Shown piece after piece: positions 26,762 through 35,086 of a stretch of DNA of 64,000 nt. The notes under the pieces were generated by a model. That model was not told the origin of the DNA. It ran no database searches and saw only the letters and a program-made list of their open reading frames with translations. Both the position numbers and the translations under genes were made by a program. Source of the DNA: Bradyrhizobium guangdongense (GTDB taxonomy: Bacteria; Pseudomonadota; Alphaproteobacteria; Rhizobiales; Xanthobacteraceae). Within the stretch, counting starts at the first letter, position 1. Each line of letters opens with the position of its first letter. The DNA is taken from positions 27,864 to 91,863 of the forward strand of contig NZ_PPPT01000018.1 in NCBI RefSeq assembly GCF_006483445.1. Reading direction: 5' to 3'.

Positions 26762-27625
26762 ATGCTCGATCTGGAGCTTTTGCGCAGCTTCGTCTCGGTG
26801 GTCGATGCCGGCGGCTTCACCCGCGCCGGTGAGCGCGTCCATCGCACCCAGTCGACCGTCAGCCAGCAGATCAAGCGGCTGGAAGAGGATGTCGGCCAAA
26901 TGCTGCTGCACCGTGACGGCAAGGACGTGCGCCCGACCGAAGCCGGCGAGCGGCTGCTGTCTTACGCACGGCGGCTGCTGTCGCTCGCCGAAGAAGCGCG
27001 CGACGTGCTGCAGCAGCCGGGCAACGAGGGCGCGGTCAGGCTCGGCATTCCCGAGGACTTTGCCGCCTACCGTCTCGCAAAATTGCTCGGCGCGTTCTCG
27101 CGCTCGCATCCCGGCCTGCGGCTCGACGTGCGCGCCGACCAGAGCAAGCATCTCAAGCGCGATCTCGAACGCGGCGAGCTCGACCTTGCGCTGTTCAAGC
27201 GTGCGGCCGGCGAAGGTGGTGCGATCGCGGTGTGGCCCGAGCGCGTGCACTGGGTCACCAGCAAAAGCCACCCGATCCAGGCCAACGTGACATCCGTGCC
27301 GCTGATCGGCTTTCCGCTCGGCTGCCTCTACCGCGCCGGCGCCATCCATGCGCTGGAGAGCGCGGGCCGCCCCTGGCACATGGCCTATACGTCGTCGAGC
27401 CTCTCGGGCATCCAGGCCGCGGTCGCCGCCGGCATGGGCTTGAGCATCTTGTCGGAAATGGCGATTCAGGCCGATCACCGCGTGCTGACGGCAAAGGACG
27501 GGTTTGCGCCGATCAACAAGACGGAAGTGGCGCTGATGGCCGCGCCGGGTGCGAGCCCGGCGACGCTGCGGCTCGCGGATAAGCTTGCGGAATTTTGCGA
27601 CAATTTGCAGGCGAAGGCGGCTTAG
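26762..27625 (+). CDS. LysR-family transcriptional regulator, 287 aa
   Basis: The N-terminal winged HTH is canonical (LELLRSFVSVVDAGGFTRAG then RTQSTVSQQIKRLEEDVG, residues ~3-45), followed by a periplasmic-binding-like effector domain (~90-285). ATG 26762 has ggag six bases upstream; ATGs at 26750 and 26720 are in-frame alternatives. Divergent from the EamA exporter it probably regulates. Its stop overlaps that of the convergent pdeM gene by 3 bp. Confidence 0.9.
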   Translation: MLDLELLRSFVSVVDAGGFTRAGERVHRTQSTVSQQIKRLEEDVGQMLLHRDGKDVRPTEAGERLLSYARRLLSLAEEARDVLQQPGNEGAVRLGIPEDFAAYRLAKLLGAFSRSHPGLRLDVRADQSKHLKRDLERGELDLALFKRAAGEGGAIAVWPERVHWVTSKSHPIQANVTSVPLIGFPLGCLYRAGAIHALESAGRPWHMAYTSSSLSGIQAAVAAGMGLSILSEMAIQADHRVLTAKDGFAPINKTEVALMAAPGASPATLRLADKLAEFCDNLQAKAA

Positions 27626-28293
27626 GAACACCGCGATGCGGCGATGGCGTGGACGCGGCGGTCGCCGAGCAGGTGTGCTGTGAAATGGCGCGCACCGAAA
27701 ATTTTGGCGAAGGCGGCGTCGCGGATGCTGAGGCCGCCGGTATAGGCGCCGAAGGCGGGCATGATCGCGCGCATCCCGTCGGAGGCAAAGCAGCGCCGCT
27801 CCATCGAGCGGCCGCGCGCGGAAACGCGGGCCTTTGGATGCAGATGGCCGGCGATCTCGCCGGCAGCGCCGGTCGGCTCATGACGGAACGTGATCGGGCC
27901 GACGATGACCTCGTCGGCAATGGTGCCGCCGAGATCGCGCGGCAGCGCGGGATCGTGATTGCCTGAAATCCAGATCCAGTCGCGGCCGGACTGAAGCGCT
28001 GTGACCGCATCGCGATCGTCGTCGGAAAGGCGCTCATGCGCGGTGCGATCGTGAAAGCTGTCGCCGAGCGCGATGACCGTGCGCGGATCGTGCCGCGCGA
28101 TCACGGCGGCAAGGCGGCTCAGCGTGGCAACGGTGTCGAATGGCGGCAGCAGCACGCCGCGCGTCGCAAAACTCGAGCCCTTTTCCAGATGCAGGTCGGA
28201 GACGACGAGCAGGCGCTCCTCTTCCCAGAACAGCGTGCCGGAAAGATCGGCGGCGAACGTCACGCCTGATACGGTGACCCTGGACACGCGCAT
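27622..28293 (-). CDS. pdeM: Ligase-associated DNA damage response endonuclease PdeM
   Basis: A calcineurin-like metallophosphoesterase. Motifs in order: VSDLHLEKG (DxH), ALGDSFHD (GDxxD), ISGNHDP (GNHD), HEP and GHLHPK (GHxH). The family works with an Lhr-type helicase, a nuclease and an ATP-dependent ligase in DNA repair. ATG 28293 is preferred (MRVSRVTVSG); a GTG at 28332 is also in frame. The helicase partner lies 57 bp upstream in the same operon. Confidence 0.9.
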   Translation of the reverse strand: MRVSRVTVSGVTFAADLSGTLFWEEERLLVVSDLHLEKGSSFATRGVLLPPFDTVATLSRLAAVIARHDPRTVIALGDSFHDRTAHERLSDDDRDAVTALQSGRDWIWISGNHDPALPRDLGGTIADEVIVGPITFRHEPTGAAGEIAGHLHPKARVSARGRSMERRCFASDGMRAIMPAFGAYTGGLSIRDAAFAKIFGARHFTAHLLGDRRVHAIAASRCS

Positions 28294-28349
28294 GTCGTCA
28301 TCGTCCCCCGAAACCAATGCGCCTGCCGTCACGTCTTAAATCCCGCAGT

Positions 28350-30911
28350 TTATCCCATCGCCTCCCGCACGAGCTCCTCGGCGGCTTCCGCCAACAGCTC
28401 GTCGGATGCTTCGCCATAAACTGACTCGCGGCCGATTTCCAGCAGGGCGGGCACGGCGAGCGGGGAGACGCGGTCGAGTTCCCTGTGGGTGATACGGCCC
28501 TGGATGCGGGCGAGCATGTCGCCGAGCCGGCGGAGGTCGAGCAGGCCGGTGGCGGCATCGGCGCGCGCGGCGCGCAGCAGCACGTGATCGGCCTGGTGTT
28601 TTCGCAGGACGTCGTAGACCAGATCGGTCGAGAACAGCACCTGTCGCCTGCTCTTCTCCTCGCCGGTGAAGCGGCGTTCGATCAGGCCAGAGATGATGGC
28701 GCAATTGCGGAAGGTGCGTTTCATCAGCGCCGACTCCGCGAGCCAGGCTTCGAGATCGTCGCCCAGCATGTCCGGGCTGAAGAGAGCATCGAGATCGAGC
28801 TGTCCGTTGCGGATCATGAAGGAGGCATCGCCCAGCCCCCAGATCGCGACAGAATATTCGTTGGCGACAAAGCCGAGCGGCCGGGCGCGGGCGCGCTCCA
28901 GCCGGCGCGTCAGGAGCATGCCGAGCGTCTGGTGCGCGAGCCGGCCTTCGAAGGGATAGCAGATGAGATAGTGCTTGTTGCCGCGTGGAAAGGTCTCGAC
29001 CAGCAGCTCGCGCACGCCGGGCACGTGCGAGACGTCCTTCTGCAAACGCAGCCAGTCGCGCACCTGCTCGGGCAGGCCGCGCCAGGCGCGCCCGTCGTCG
29101 AGCAGCTTTCGCACGCGCTCCGCAAGATAGGTCGAGAGCGGAAATTTGCCACCCATATAGGACGGCACTTTTGGATCCTTGTCATGCGCGCGCGAGACAT
29201 AGACCTGGTCCTCGGCCAGCGCCTCGTAGCGCACGACCTCGCCGCCGAACACAAAGGTGTCGCCGGGACTGAGGCCTTCGATAAAGACCTCCTCGATCTC
29301 GCCGAGTACGCGGCCGCCACGGGCGATTGCGCCTGTCGAGCCCGAGCCGGTCGAGCGCGAGCGCACCAGCCGCACCTTCAGCATCGTCTCCTCGACGATG
29401 GTCCCGACATTGAGGCGGTAGCTCTGCCGCACGCGGGGATTGGCGACGCGCCAGCGGCCCTGCTTGTCCTGCTTGATACGTGCGAAGCGCTCATAGGTCT
29501 TCAGCGCATAGCCGCCGGTGGCGACGAAATCGACGACATCGTCAAAGTCGTTGCGCGCAAGGTTTGCGTAAGGCGCTGCGGTCCGCACCTCCTTGTAGAG
29601 CTCGTCGGAGAGAAACGGCTCGCCGCAGGCACATCCCAGCACATGCTGCGCCAGCACGTCGAGCGCGCCTAGGCGCAAGGGCGGCGTGTCCTGCGCATTC
29701 TCGGCGATGGCATCGATCGCGACACGGCATTCCAGCACCTCGAAGCGATTGGCGGGCACCAGCACCGCGCGCGAGGCTTCGTCAAAGCGGTGATTGGCGC
29801 GGCCGATCCGCTGCATCAGCCGCGACGAGCCCTTGGGCGCGCCGATATTGATGACGAGATCGACATCGCCCCAGTCGACGCCGAGATCGAGCGAGGAGGT
29901 GCAGACTACGCCGCGCAGGCGTCCCGCCGCCATCGCGTCCTCGACCTTGCGGCGCTGCGCGACGTCGAGAGAGCCGTGATGCAGCGCGATCGCAAGGCCA
30001 TCGTCGTTCATGCGCCAGAGGTCCTGGAACAGCATCTCGGCCTGGCTGCGGGTGTTGACGAAGACCAGCGTGGTCTTGTTCTGCTTGATCAGCTCGTAGA
30101 CTTCGGGAAGGGCGTGACGCGCGGAGTGGCCGGACCACGGCAGGCGCTCGCGCGTATCGAGCATCTCGACGACGGGCGGGGCAGCACCTCCGGCGGTGAC
30201 GATGTCGGCCGACTGCGCCCGGCCGTCCGGTTGCGGCATCAGGAAGCGTGCCAGCGATTCCGGCTCGGCAACGGTCGCCGACAATCCGATGGCGCGCATC
30301 TGCGGCGCCAGCCGCCACAGGCGCGCAAGGCCGAGCGACAGGAGATCACCGCGCTTGGAGGTGACGAGCGCATGCAGCTCGTCGAGCACGATGCGCCTGA
30401 GCGAGGAGAACAGGAACGGTCCGTCGTCGGACGACAGCAGCAGCGCGAGCTGCTCCGGCGTGGTCAGCAACACGTCGGGTGGATAGCGGCGCTGGCGCTG
30501 GCGGCGCGACACTGGCGTGTCGCCTGTGCGGGTCTCGACCTTGATCGGCAGGCCCATCTCGGCGATGGGCCGCTCGAGATTGCGCGCGATGTCGACGGCG
30601 AGCGCCTTCAGCGGCGAGATGTAGAGCGTGTGCAGGCCGCCCGCGCGCTGCACGGCGCGGCCGGTGGAAACGACGTTGCTCTTGTCACTTCGGGGGGACG
30701 AGAGCTCCACCAGCGTCGGCAAGAATCCCGCCAGCGTCTTGCCGGCGCCGGTCGGCGCGATCAGCAATGCGGAGCGATCCTCGCGCGCCTTCTCCAGCAG
30801 CGCGATCTGATGTTCGCGCGGCGACCAGCCGCGGCCCGCGAACCAGCGCAGGAAGCGGTCGGGCAGCAGCGCGGCCGGCTCGGCCGATAATGTGAGGATG
30901 CGGGGCGGCAC
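28350..30911 (-). CDS. Ligase-associated DNA damage response DEXH-box helicase (Lhr-core type), 853 aa
   Basis: A superfamily 2 helicase with Walker A APTGAGKT (residues ~52-59), the DEAD-box variant DELH (177-180), the motif III-like LSATVAEP, and RIGRANHR for motif VI; a winged-helix and Lhr core C-terminal region follow. Translocates on single-stranded DNA in repair. GTG start at 30911. Pairs with PdeM downstream. The ligase and MBL exonuclease that usually complete this four-gene set are not in the window. Confidence 0.93.
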   Translation of the reverse strand: MPPRILTLSAEPAALLPDRFLRWFAGRGWSPREHQIALLEKAREDRSALLIAPTGAGKTLAGFLPTLVELSSPRSDKSNVVSTGRAVQRAGGLHTLYISPLKALAVDIARNLERPIAEMGLPIKVETRTGDTPVSRRQRQRRYPPDVLLTTPEQLALLLSSDDGPFLFSSLRRIVLDELHALVTSKRGDLLSLGLARLWRLAPQMRAIGLSATVAEPESLARFLMPQPDGRAQSADIVTAGGAAPPVVEMLDTRERLPWSGHSARHALPEVYELIKQNKTTLVFVNTRSQAEMLFQDLWRMNDDGLAIALHHGSLDVAQRRKVEDAMAAGRLRGVVCTSSLDLGVDWGDVDLVINIGAPKGSSRLMQRIGRANHRFDEASRAVLVPANRFEVLECRVAIDAIAENAQDTPPLRLGALDVLAQHVLGCACGEPFLSDELYKEVRTAAPYANLARNDFDDVVDFVATGGYALKTYERFARIKQDKQGRWRVANPRVRQSYRLNVGTIVEETMLKVRLVRSRSTGSGSTGAIARGGRVLGEIEEVFIEGLSPGDTFVFGGEVVRYEALAEDQVYVSRAHDKDPKVPSYMGGKFPLSTYLAERVRKLLDDGRAWRGLPEQVRDWLRLQKDVSHVPGVRELLVETFPRGNKHYLICYPFEGRLAHQTLGMLLTRRLERARARPLGFVANEYSVAIWGLGDASFMIRNGQLDLDALFSPDMLGDDLEAWLAESALMKRTFRNCAIISGLIERRFTGEEKSRRQVLFSTDLVYDVLRKHQADHVLLRAARADAATGLLDLRRLGDMLARIQGRITHRELDRVSPLAVPALLEIGRESVYGEASDELLAEAAEELVREAMG

Positions 30912-30957
30912 GGCTTAAGAGGTAAGGCGTGCGCAGGGCTTCGTCGAGGGGCACCCT

Positions 30958-31152
30958 TCACCTCGCCCCGCTTGCGGGGAGAGCATAGGCCGCCTTCGGC
31001 GGCCGTTTTCAAGAACGCCGAAGCGAAAGCTTCGGCTATGCGCGAAGCGATCGGGTGAGGGGGACTCTCCGCGAGTCCAACTCTCACCGTGATTGCGGAA
31101 GCAGCCCCTCACCCCAACCCTCTCCCCGTAAGAACGGGGAGAGGGGGAGGAA
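30958..31152. repeat. Mosaic palindromic repeat, copy 2 (CTCTCCCCG family)
   Basis: Consists of a hairpin (tcgccccgcttgcgggga), an internal ggccgccttcggcggcc hairpin, the shared core ggtgagggggactctccg... identical to copy 1, and a last hairpin ctctccccgtaagaacgggg. Fills the gap between two minus-strand genes. Confidence 0.85.
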
Positions 31153-31157
31153 GAAGA

Positions 31158-32330
31158 TCACTTCATCGGGCACTTGTCGTGGAAGCGGTCCTGGTCGTCC
31201 TTGACGATGGTGGCGACGGTCTTCAGCGCGAGCTGGCCTTCGGCATCCTTGACCACGTCCTGGAGATAGAAGTTCTGGATCGGGATGTGGTTGTTGCCGA
31301 ACTTGAACGCGCCGCGCACGGATTTGAAGGTCGCCTTTTCCATCGCGGCCTTCATCTCGTCCTTCTTGCTGGTATCGCCATTGACGGCGACGACCGCGCT
31401 GTTGATGAGCTGGGCCGCGTCATAGGACTGCGCGCCGTAGAAGCTCGGGCGCAGGCCGGTGTACTTCTTGCGATAGTCGGCGACGTAGCGCTTGTTCTCC
31501 TCGTTCGGCAGGTCGTTGACCCATTGCTGCGCGCCGGGAACGCCGAGGGCATTCTCCTTCTGGAGCGGCAGCGAGAGCTCATCGATGGTGAAGGCGGTGT
31601 AGAGCGGAATCTGCTGCTTGATGCCGGCCTGGCTGTACTGATTGAGGAACTGCACGCCGGCAGCGCCCGGATAGAACACGAAGATCGCTTCCGCCTTGGA
31701 GTTGCGCGCCTTGGAGAGTTCGGCGGAGAAGTCGAGCTGGCTCGGCCACACCGTGTATTCCTCGCCGATCACCTCGCCCTTGAAGGTGCTCTTCACGCCG
31801 GCCAGCATATCCTTGCCCGCGGCATAGTTGGGGCCGATCAGGAACACGCTCTTGATGCCCTTCTGGTTCATGTAGAGGCCCATCGCCTGCGGCGTCTGAT
31901 CGTTCTGCCAGGAGGTCGAGAACACGTAGGGCGAACACAATTCGCCGGCGAGCTGCGACGGGCCCGCGTTGGCAACGACCATCATCGTCTTCGCATCGAT
32001 CACCGGCTTCAATGAGGCGAGCAGCACGTTGGACCAGATGTAGCCGGCGATGAAATCGACCTTGTCGGACTGGATCAGTTTTTCGGTCTTCTGCTTGCCG
32101 ACGTCAGGCTTCTGCTGGTCGTCCTCGTAGATTACCTCGACCGGCTTGCCGCCCATCTTGCGGCCGAGATGGTCGAGCGCGAGCTCGAACGAGTTGCGCA
32201 TGTCGTTGCCGATCACGGCGGTCGGGCCGCTGAAGGTCGAGACGAAACCGATCTTGATGGTGTCGCCGGCGAAAGCCGGGCTTGCCAGCGCGAGCGCAGC
32301 CGCGCCCGCCAGCCAGAATGCTGTCCTCAT
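31158..32330 (-). CDS. Branched-chain amino acid-type ABC substrate-binding protein, 390 aa
   Basis: A periplasmic binding protein of the Peripla_BP_6/LivJ family: signal peptide (AFWLAGAAALALASPAFA, cleavage before GDTIK), then IGFVSTFSGPTAVIGNDM and the two-lobe core. In this family ligands include branched-chain amino acids, amides, urea and aromatic acids. ATG 32330 is chosen for its gaggagggg ribosome site; a start at 32348 precedes it. No liv-type permease or ATPase genes adjoin it, so it must share a transporter encoded elsewhere. Confidence 0.9.
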   Translation of the reverse strand: MRTAFWLAGAAALALASPAFAGDTIKIGFVSTFSGPTAVIGNDMRNSFELALDHLGRKMGGKPVEVIYEDDQQKPDVGKQKTEKLIQSDKVDFIAGYIWSNVLLASLKPVIDAKTMMVVANAGPSQLAGELCSPYVFSTSWQNDQTPQAMGLYMNQKGIKSVFLIGPNYAAGKDMLAGVKSTFKGEVIGEEYTVWPSQLDFSAELSKARNSKAEAIFVFYPGAAGVQFLNQYSQAGIKQQIPLYTAFTIDELSLPLQKENALGVPGAQQWVNDLPNEENKRYVADYRKKYTGLRPSFYGAQSYDAAQLINSAVVAVNGDTSKKDEMKAAMEKATFKSVRGAFKFGNNHIPIQNFYLQDVVKDAEGQLALKTVATIVKDDQDRFHDKCPMK

Positions 32331-32471
32331 AACCACTCCCCTCCTCATTATCGTTCCCTGAAGATGGGCGATCGCCCCCTCCGGATACCTGTTTAGGGCG
32401 CGAAATCGTGTGAGCCGTCAATGGCTCGGCGCCGATCCCTGCACCATAATTCGTATGAATCGTTAATGGCA

Positions 32472-32485
32472 AGAACTATAGTTCT
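32472..32485. promoter_or_regulatory. 14-bp perfect palindrome in a divergent promoter
   Basis: agaactatagttct is fully self-complementary and lies in the 300-bp non-coding gap between the binding-protein gene (start 32330) and the NDH-2 gene (start 32632). Likely a binding site for an unidentified dimeric regulator. Nothing else of note is visible in this gap. Confidence 0.5.
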
Positions 32486-32631
32486 ACTTCCTTGGGTGAG
32501 GACTGCGGCGCTTTTTCGCGCCCTCATCAATACGCGACGCCTATCCGTCAATTGATGACGGCTATTGGACCGCGGGCCCCGGTCCGCACTTAAATGCGGA
32601 CGAGACCCCTCACGCGAATCGAGGCCGCTCC

Positions 32632-33897
32632 ATGACTGGGAATCCACACCGCGTCGTCATCGTCGGGGCCGGCTTTGGCGGGCTGGAGACGACCTATCGG
32701 CTGGCCGGCAGCGGCGTCGCGATCACGCTGATCGACCGCCGCAACCACCATTTGTTTCAGCCGCTGCTCTACCAGGTCGCGACCGCCTCGCTCGCGACCA
32801 GCGATATCGCCTGGCCGGTACGCCATCTCATGCGCGACCGCCCTGAGGTCACGACGCTGTTTGCGACCGCCAGCGGCGTCGATAGCGCGCGCAAGAGCGT
32901 GCAACTCGAGGACGGCAGCGAGGTGCCCTACGACACGCTGGTGCTCGCGACCGGCGCGCGCCACGCCTATTTCGGTCATGACGAGTGGGAGCAATGGGCG
33001 CCGGGATTGAAGACGCTGGAGGACGCCACCACGCTGCGGCGTCACATCCTTGTCGCCTTCGAGCGCGCCGAGCGCGAGACCGACCCGGCACGGCGCGCGG
33101 CACGGCTCACCTTTGTCATCGTCGGCGCAGGTCCGACCGGCGTGGAGCTCGCCGGCACCATCGCGGAGATGGCGCACCACACGCTGCCCGGCGATTTCCG
33201 CAACATCGACACGCGCAAGGCGCGCGTCATCCTGATCGAGGCCGGCCCGCGCGTGCTCGCGGGCTTTGCCGACGATCTCTCGGCTTACGCGCTCGCGTCG
33301 CTGGAAAAGATCGGCGTCGAGGTCGTGCTGGGACAGGCCGTCACCGAGATCGACCGCGAGGGCGTGGTGTATGGCGGCGTGAGGCTGAATGCGAAGACAA
33401 AAATCTGGGCCGCCGGCGTGCGCGCCTCGCCCGCCGCGGAATGGCTGGGCGCGCCGGCCGACCGCGCCGGGCGCGTGCAGGTCGCCGACGATCTCACGAT
33501 CCCCGGCCATCCCGAGATCTTTGCGATCGGCGACACCGTCTCGATCAACGCCTGGGAGGGCAAGCCGGTGCCGGGCATCGCGCCGGCGGCGAAGCAGCAG
33601 GGCCGTCACGTCGCCGATACGATCAAGGCGCGCTTACGCGGCGCGAGCGCCGGCCCGTTCCGCTACAAGCACGCCGGAAGTCTTGCGCAGATCGGCAAGC
33701 GGCTCGCCGTAATCGATTTCGGCAAATTCAAGCTGCGCGGCACCATCGCGTGGTGGATCTGGGGCATCGCGCACATCTACTTCCTGATCGGCCTGCGGCA
33801 TCGCATGGCGGTGGCGCTGAGCTGGCTCTGGATCTACGTCCGCGATCAGCGTGCGGCGCGGCTGATCACGCAGGGCAGCAGCAAGGTGGTGGGGTAG
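32632..33897 (+). CDS. ndh: Type II NADH dehydrogenase-like FAD oxidoreductase, 421 aa
   Basis: Oxidises NADH and passes electrons to quinone without proton pumping, peripherally bound to the inner membrane. FAD-binding GAGFGGLE (residues ~12-19), NADH-binding GAGPTGVELAG (~166-176), the FAIGD segment for the second FAD contact (~302) and AAKQQGRHVA. A hydrophobic C-terminal stretch (IAWWIWGIAHIYFLIGL, ~370-386) fits NDH-2 membrane anchoring. Single gene. Confidence 0.88.
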   Translation: MTGNPHRVVIVGAGFGGLETTYRLAGSGVAITLIDRRNHHLFQPLLYQVATASLATSDIAWPVRHLMRDRPEVTTLFATASGVDSARKSVQLEDGSEVPYDTLVLATGARHAYFGHDEWEQWAPGLKTLEDATTLRRHILVAFERAERETDPARRAARLTFVIVGAGPTGVELAGTIAEMAHHTLPGDFRNIDTRKARVILIEAGPRVLAGFADDLSAYALASLEKIGVEVVLGQAVTEIDREGVVYGGVRLNAKTKIWAAGVRASPAAEWLGAPADRAGRVQVADDLTIPGHPEIFAIGDTVSINAWEGKPVPGIAPAAKQQGRHVADTIKARLRGASAGPFRYKHAGSLAQIGKRLAVIDFGKFKLRGTIAWWIWGIAHIYFLIGLRHRMAVALSWLWIYVRDQRAARLITQGSSKVVG

Positions 33898-33910
33898 GCT
33901 CTCCCCTCCC

Positions 33911-33990
33911 CGTCATTGCGAGCGCAGCGAAGCAATCCAGAATCTCTATGCGGAAGCAGTCTGGATTGCTTCGCTGCGCTCGCAATGACG
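33911..33990. repeat. Palindromic repeat, 'cgtcattgcgagcgcagcg' family
   Basis: Arms of 30 bases (cgtcattgcgagcgcagcga... at 33911-33940 and the inverse complement at 33961-33990) separated by a 20-base loop. This is a very common bradyrhizobial intergenic palindrome by experience; only one copy is in this window. Confidence 0.92.
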
Positions 33991-34126
33991 ATGGGACGCA
34001 AAGCTTAACGCCGTGAGCGTCAAGTAGTTAACGCCAAAAAATATCGCCTCGCGGCACCTCGCCGACGTCCTTGAAAGCATCTCTCCCCATCACTTAATCC
34101 GCCGCGCATTGCAACAGGAGGCATCC

Positions 34127-34924
34127 ATGTTCGTCATGGAATTTGTCGCCGAACATCCTTATGTCACCATCATCGTCGTTGCGGTGGTCGCGTATGTGCT
34201 CGGCAGCATTCGCGTCGCCAATCAGTATGAACGCAGCGTCGTGTTCCGGCTGGGCAAGTTCAACCGCACTGCTGGCCCCGGCCTTTATCTCGTCTGGTCC
34301 TTCATCGAATGGCAGACCAAGATTGACCTGCGCACCATCACGGCCAATGTCGAGCAGCAGGAGAGCATCACGCGGGACAACGTGCCGATCAAGGTCGATG
34401 CCGTGGTCTGGTATCACATCGTCGACCCCGAGCTCGCCGTGATCGAGGTCAAGGCCGTCTCGAACGCGGTCGAGCAGGTCTCGCTGACGACGTTGCGCAC
34501 CGTGCTCGGTCAGCATACGCTGGACGAGATCTTGAAGGCGCAGGACACCATTGCCGACATCATGCAGAAGGCGATCGACGCGACCACCAAGCCGTGGGGC
34601 GTCCAGGTCGAGCTGGTGCAGATGAAGAGCGTGGAGATCCCGCCCAGCATGCAACGTGCGCTGGCCCAGGAAGCGGAAGCCTTGCGCGAGAAGCGCGCCC
34701 GCCTGATCAAGGCCGAGGCCGAGCTCGACGCCGCCGAGCAGCTTCGTCAGGCCGCCGAAGTGATCATGCAGAACCCCGCCGGCCTGGAGCTGCGCCGCAT
34801 GCAGATGATCACCGAGGTCGGCGCCGAGCAGAACACCATGACCCTGGTGATGATGCCGAGCGAGTTCGTGTCGATGGCACGCGGGATCGCGGATGCTGCG
34901 AAGGCAGTGGTGGCGAAGGGGTGA
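34127..34924 (+). CDS. Slipin (stomatin/prohibitin-family membrane protein), 265 aa
   Basis: One N-terminal membrane segment (YVTIIVVAVVAYVLGSI, ~10-27) is followed by an SPFH domain (QYERSVVFRLGKF, GPGLYLVWSFIEW, DLRTITANVEQQE) and a helical oligomerisation tail (ALAQEAEALREKRARLIKAEAELDA). Such proteins organise membrane microdomains; a partner NfeD-type protease is not adjacent. ATG 34127 has a strong aggagg; an upstream TTG at 34109 includes that ribosome site and is rejected. Confidence 0.9.
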   Translation: MFVMEFVAEHPYVTIIVVAVVAYVLGSIRVANQYERSVVFRLGKFNRTAGPGLYLVWSFIEWQTKIDLRTITANVEQQESITRDNVPIKVDAVVWYHIVDPELAVIEVKAVSNAVEQVSLTTLRTVLGQHTLDEILKAQDTIADIMQKAIDATTKPWGVQVELVQMKSVEIPPSMQRALAQEAEALREKRARLIKAEAELDAAEQLRQAAEVIMQNPAGLELRRMQMITEVGAEQNTMTLVMMPSEFVSMARGIADAAKAVVAKG

Positions 34925-34930
34925 GGGTCT

Positions 34931-35066
34931 CGTGTCCCGGACGCGGTGCGGCATCCGGGCGATGCGAAGCATCGTCCCGTATGACGCGCCGCAGAGCCGG
35001 GACCCAGAGACGTGGGCCCCGGCTCTGCATCGCACCGCTACGCGCTGCGCTGCGTCCGGGGCACGA
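34931..35066. repeat. Palindromic repeat, 'gtgtcccggacgcgg' family, left copy flanking the tannase gene
   Basis: Outer arms cccggacgcgg and gcgctgcgtccgggg with inner agccgggaccca/tgggccccggct. The second copy is at 36842-36957, upstream of the same gene, so the esterase gene is bracketed by the element. Confidence 0.88.
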
Positions 35067-35086
35067 ATTTGAGTGGCTTCGCCGCC

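Noticed and set aside
34109..34126. TTG start for the slipin
   Set aside because: It would translate through the aggagg ribosome site belonging to ATG 34127.
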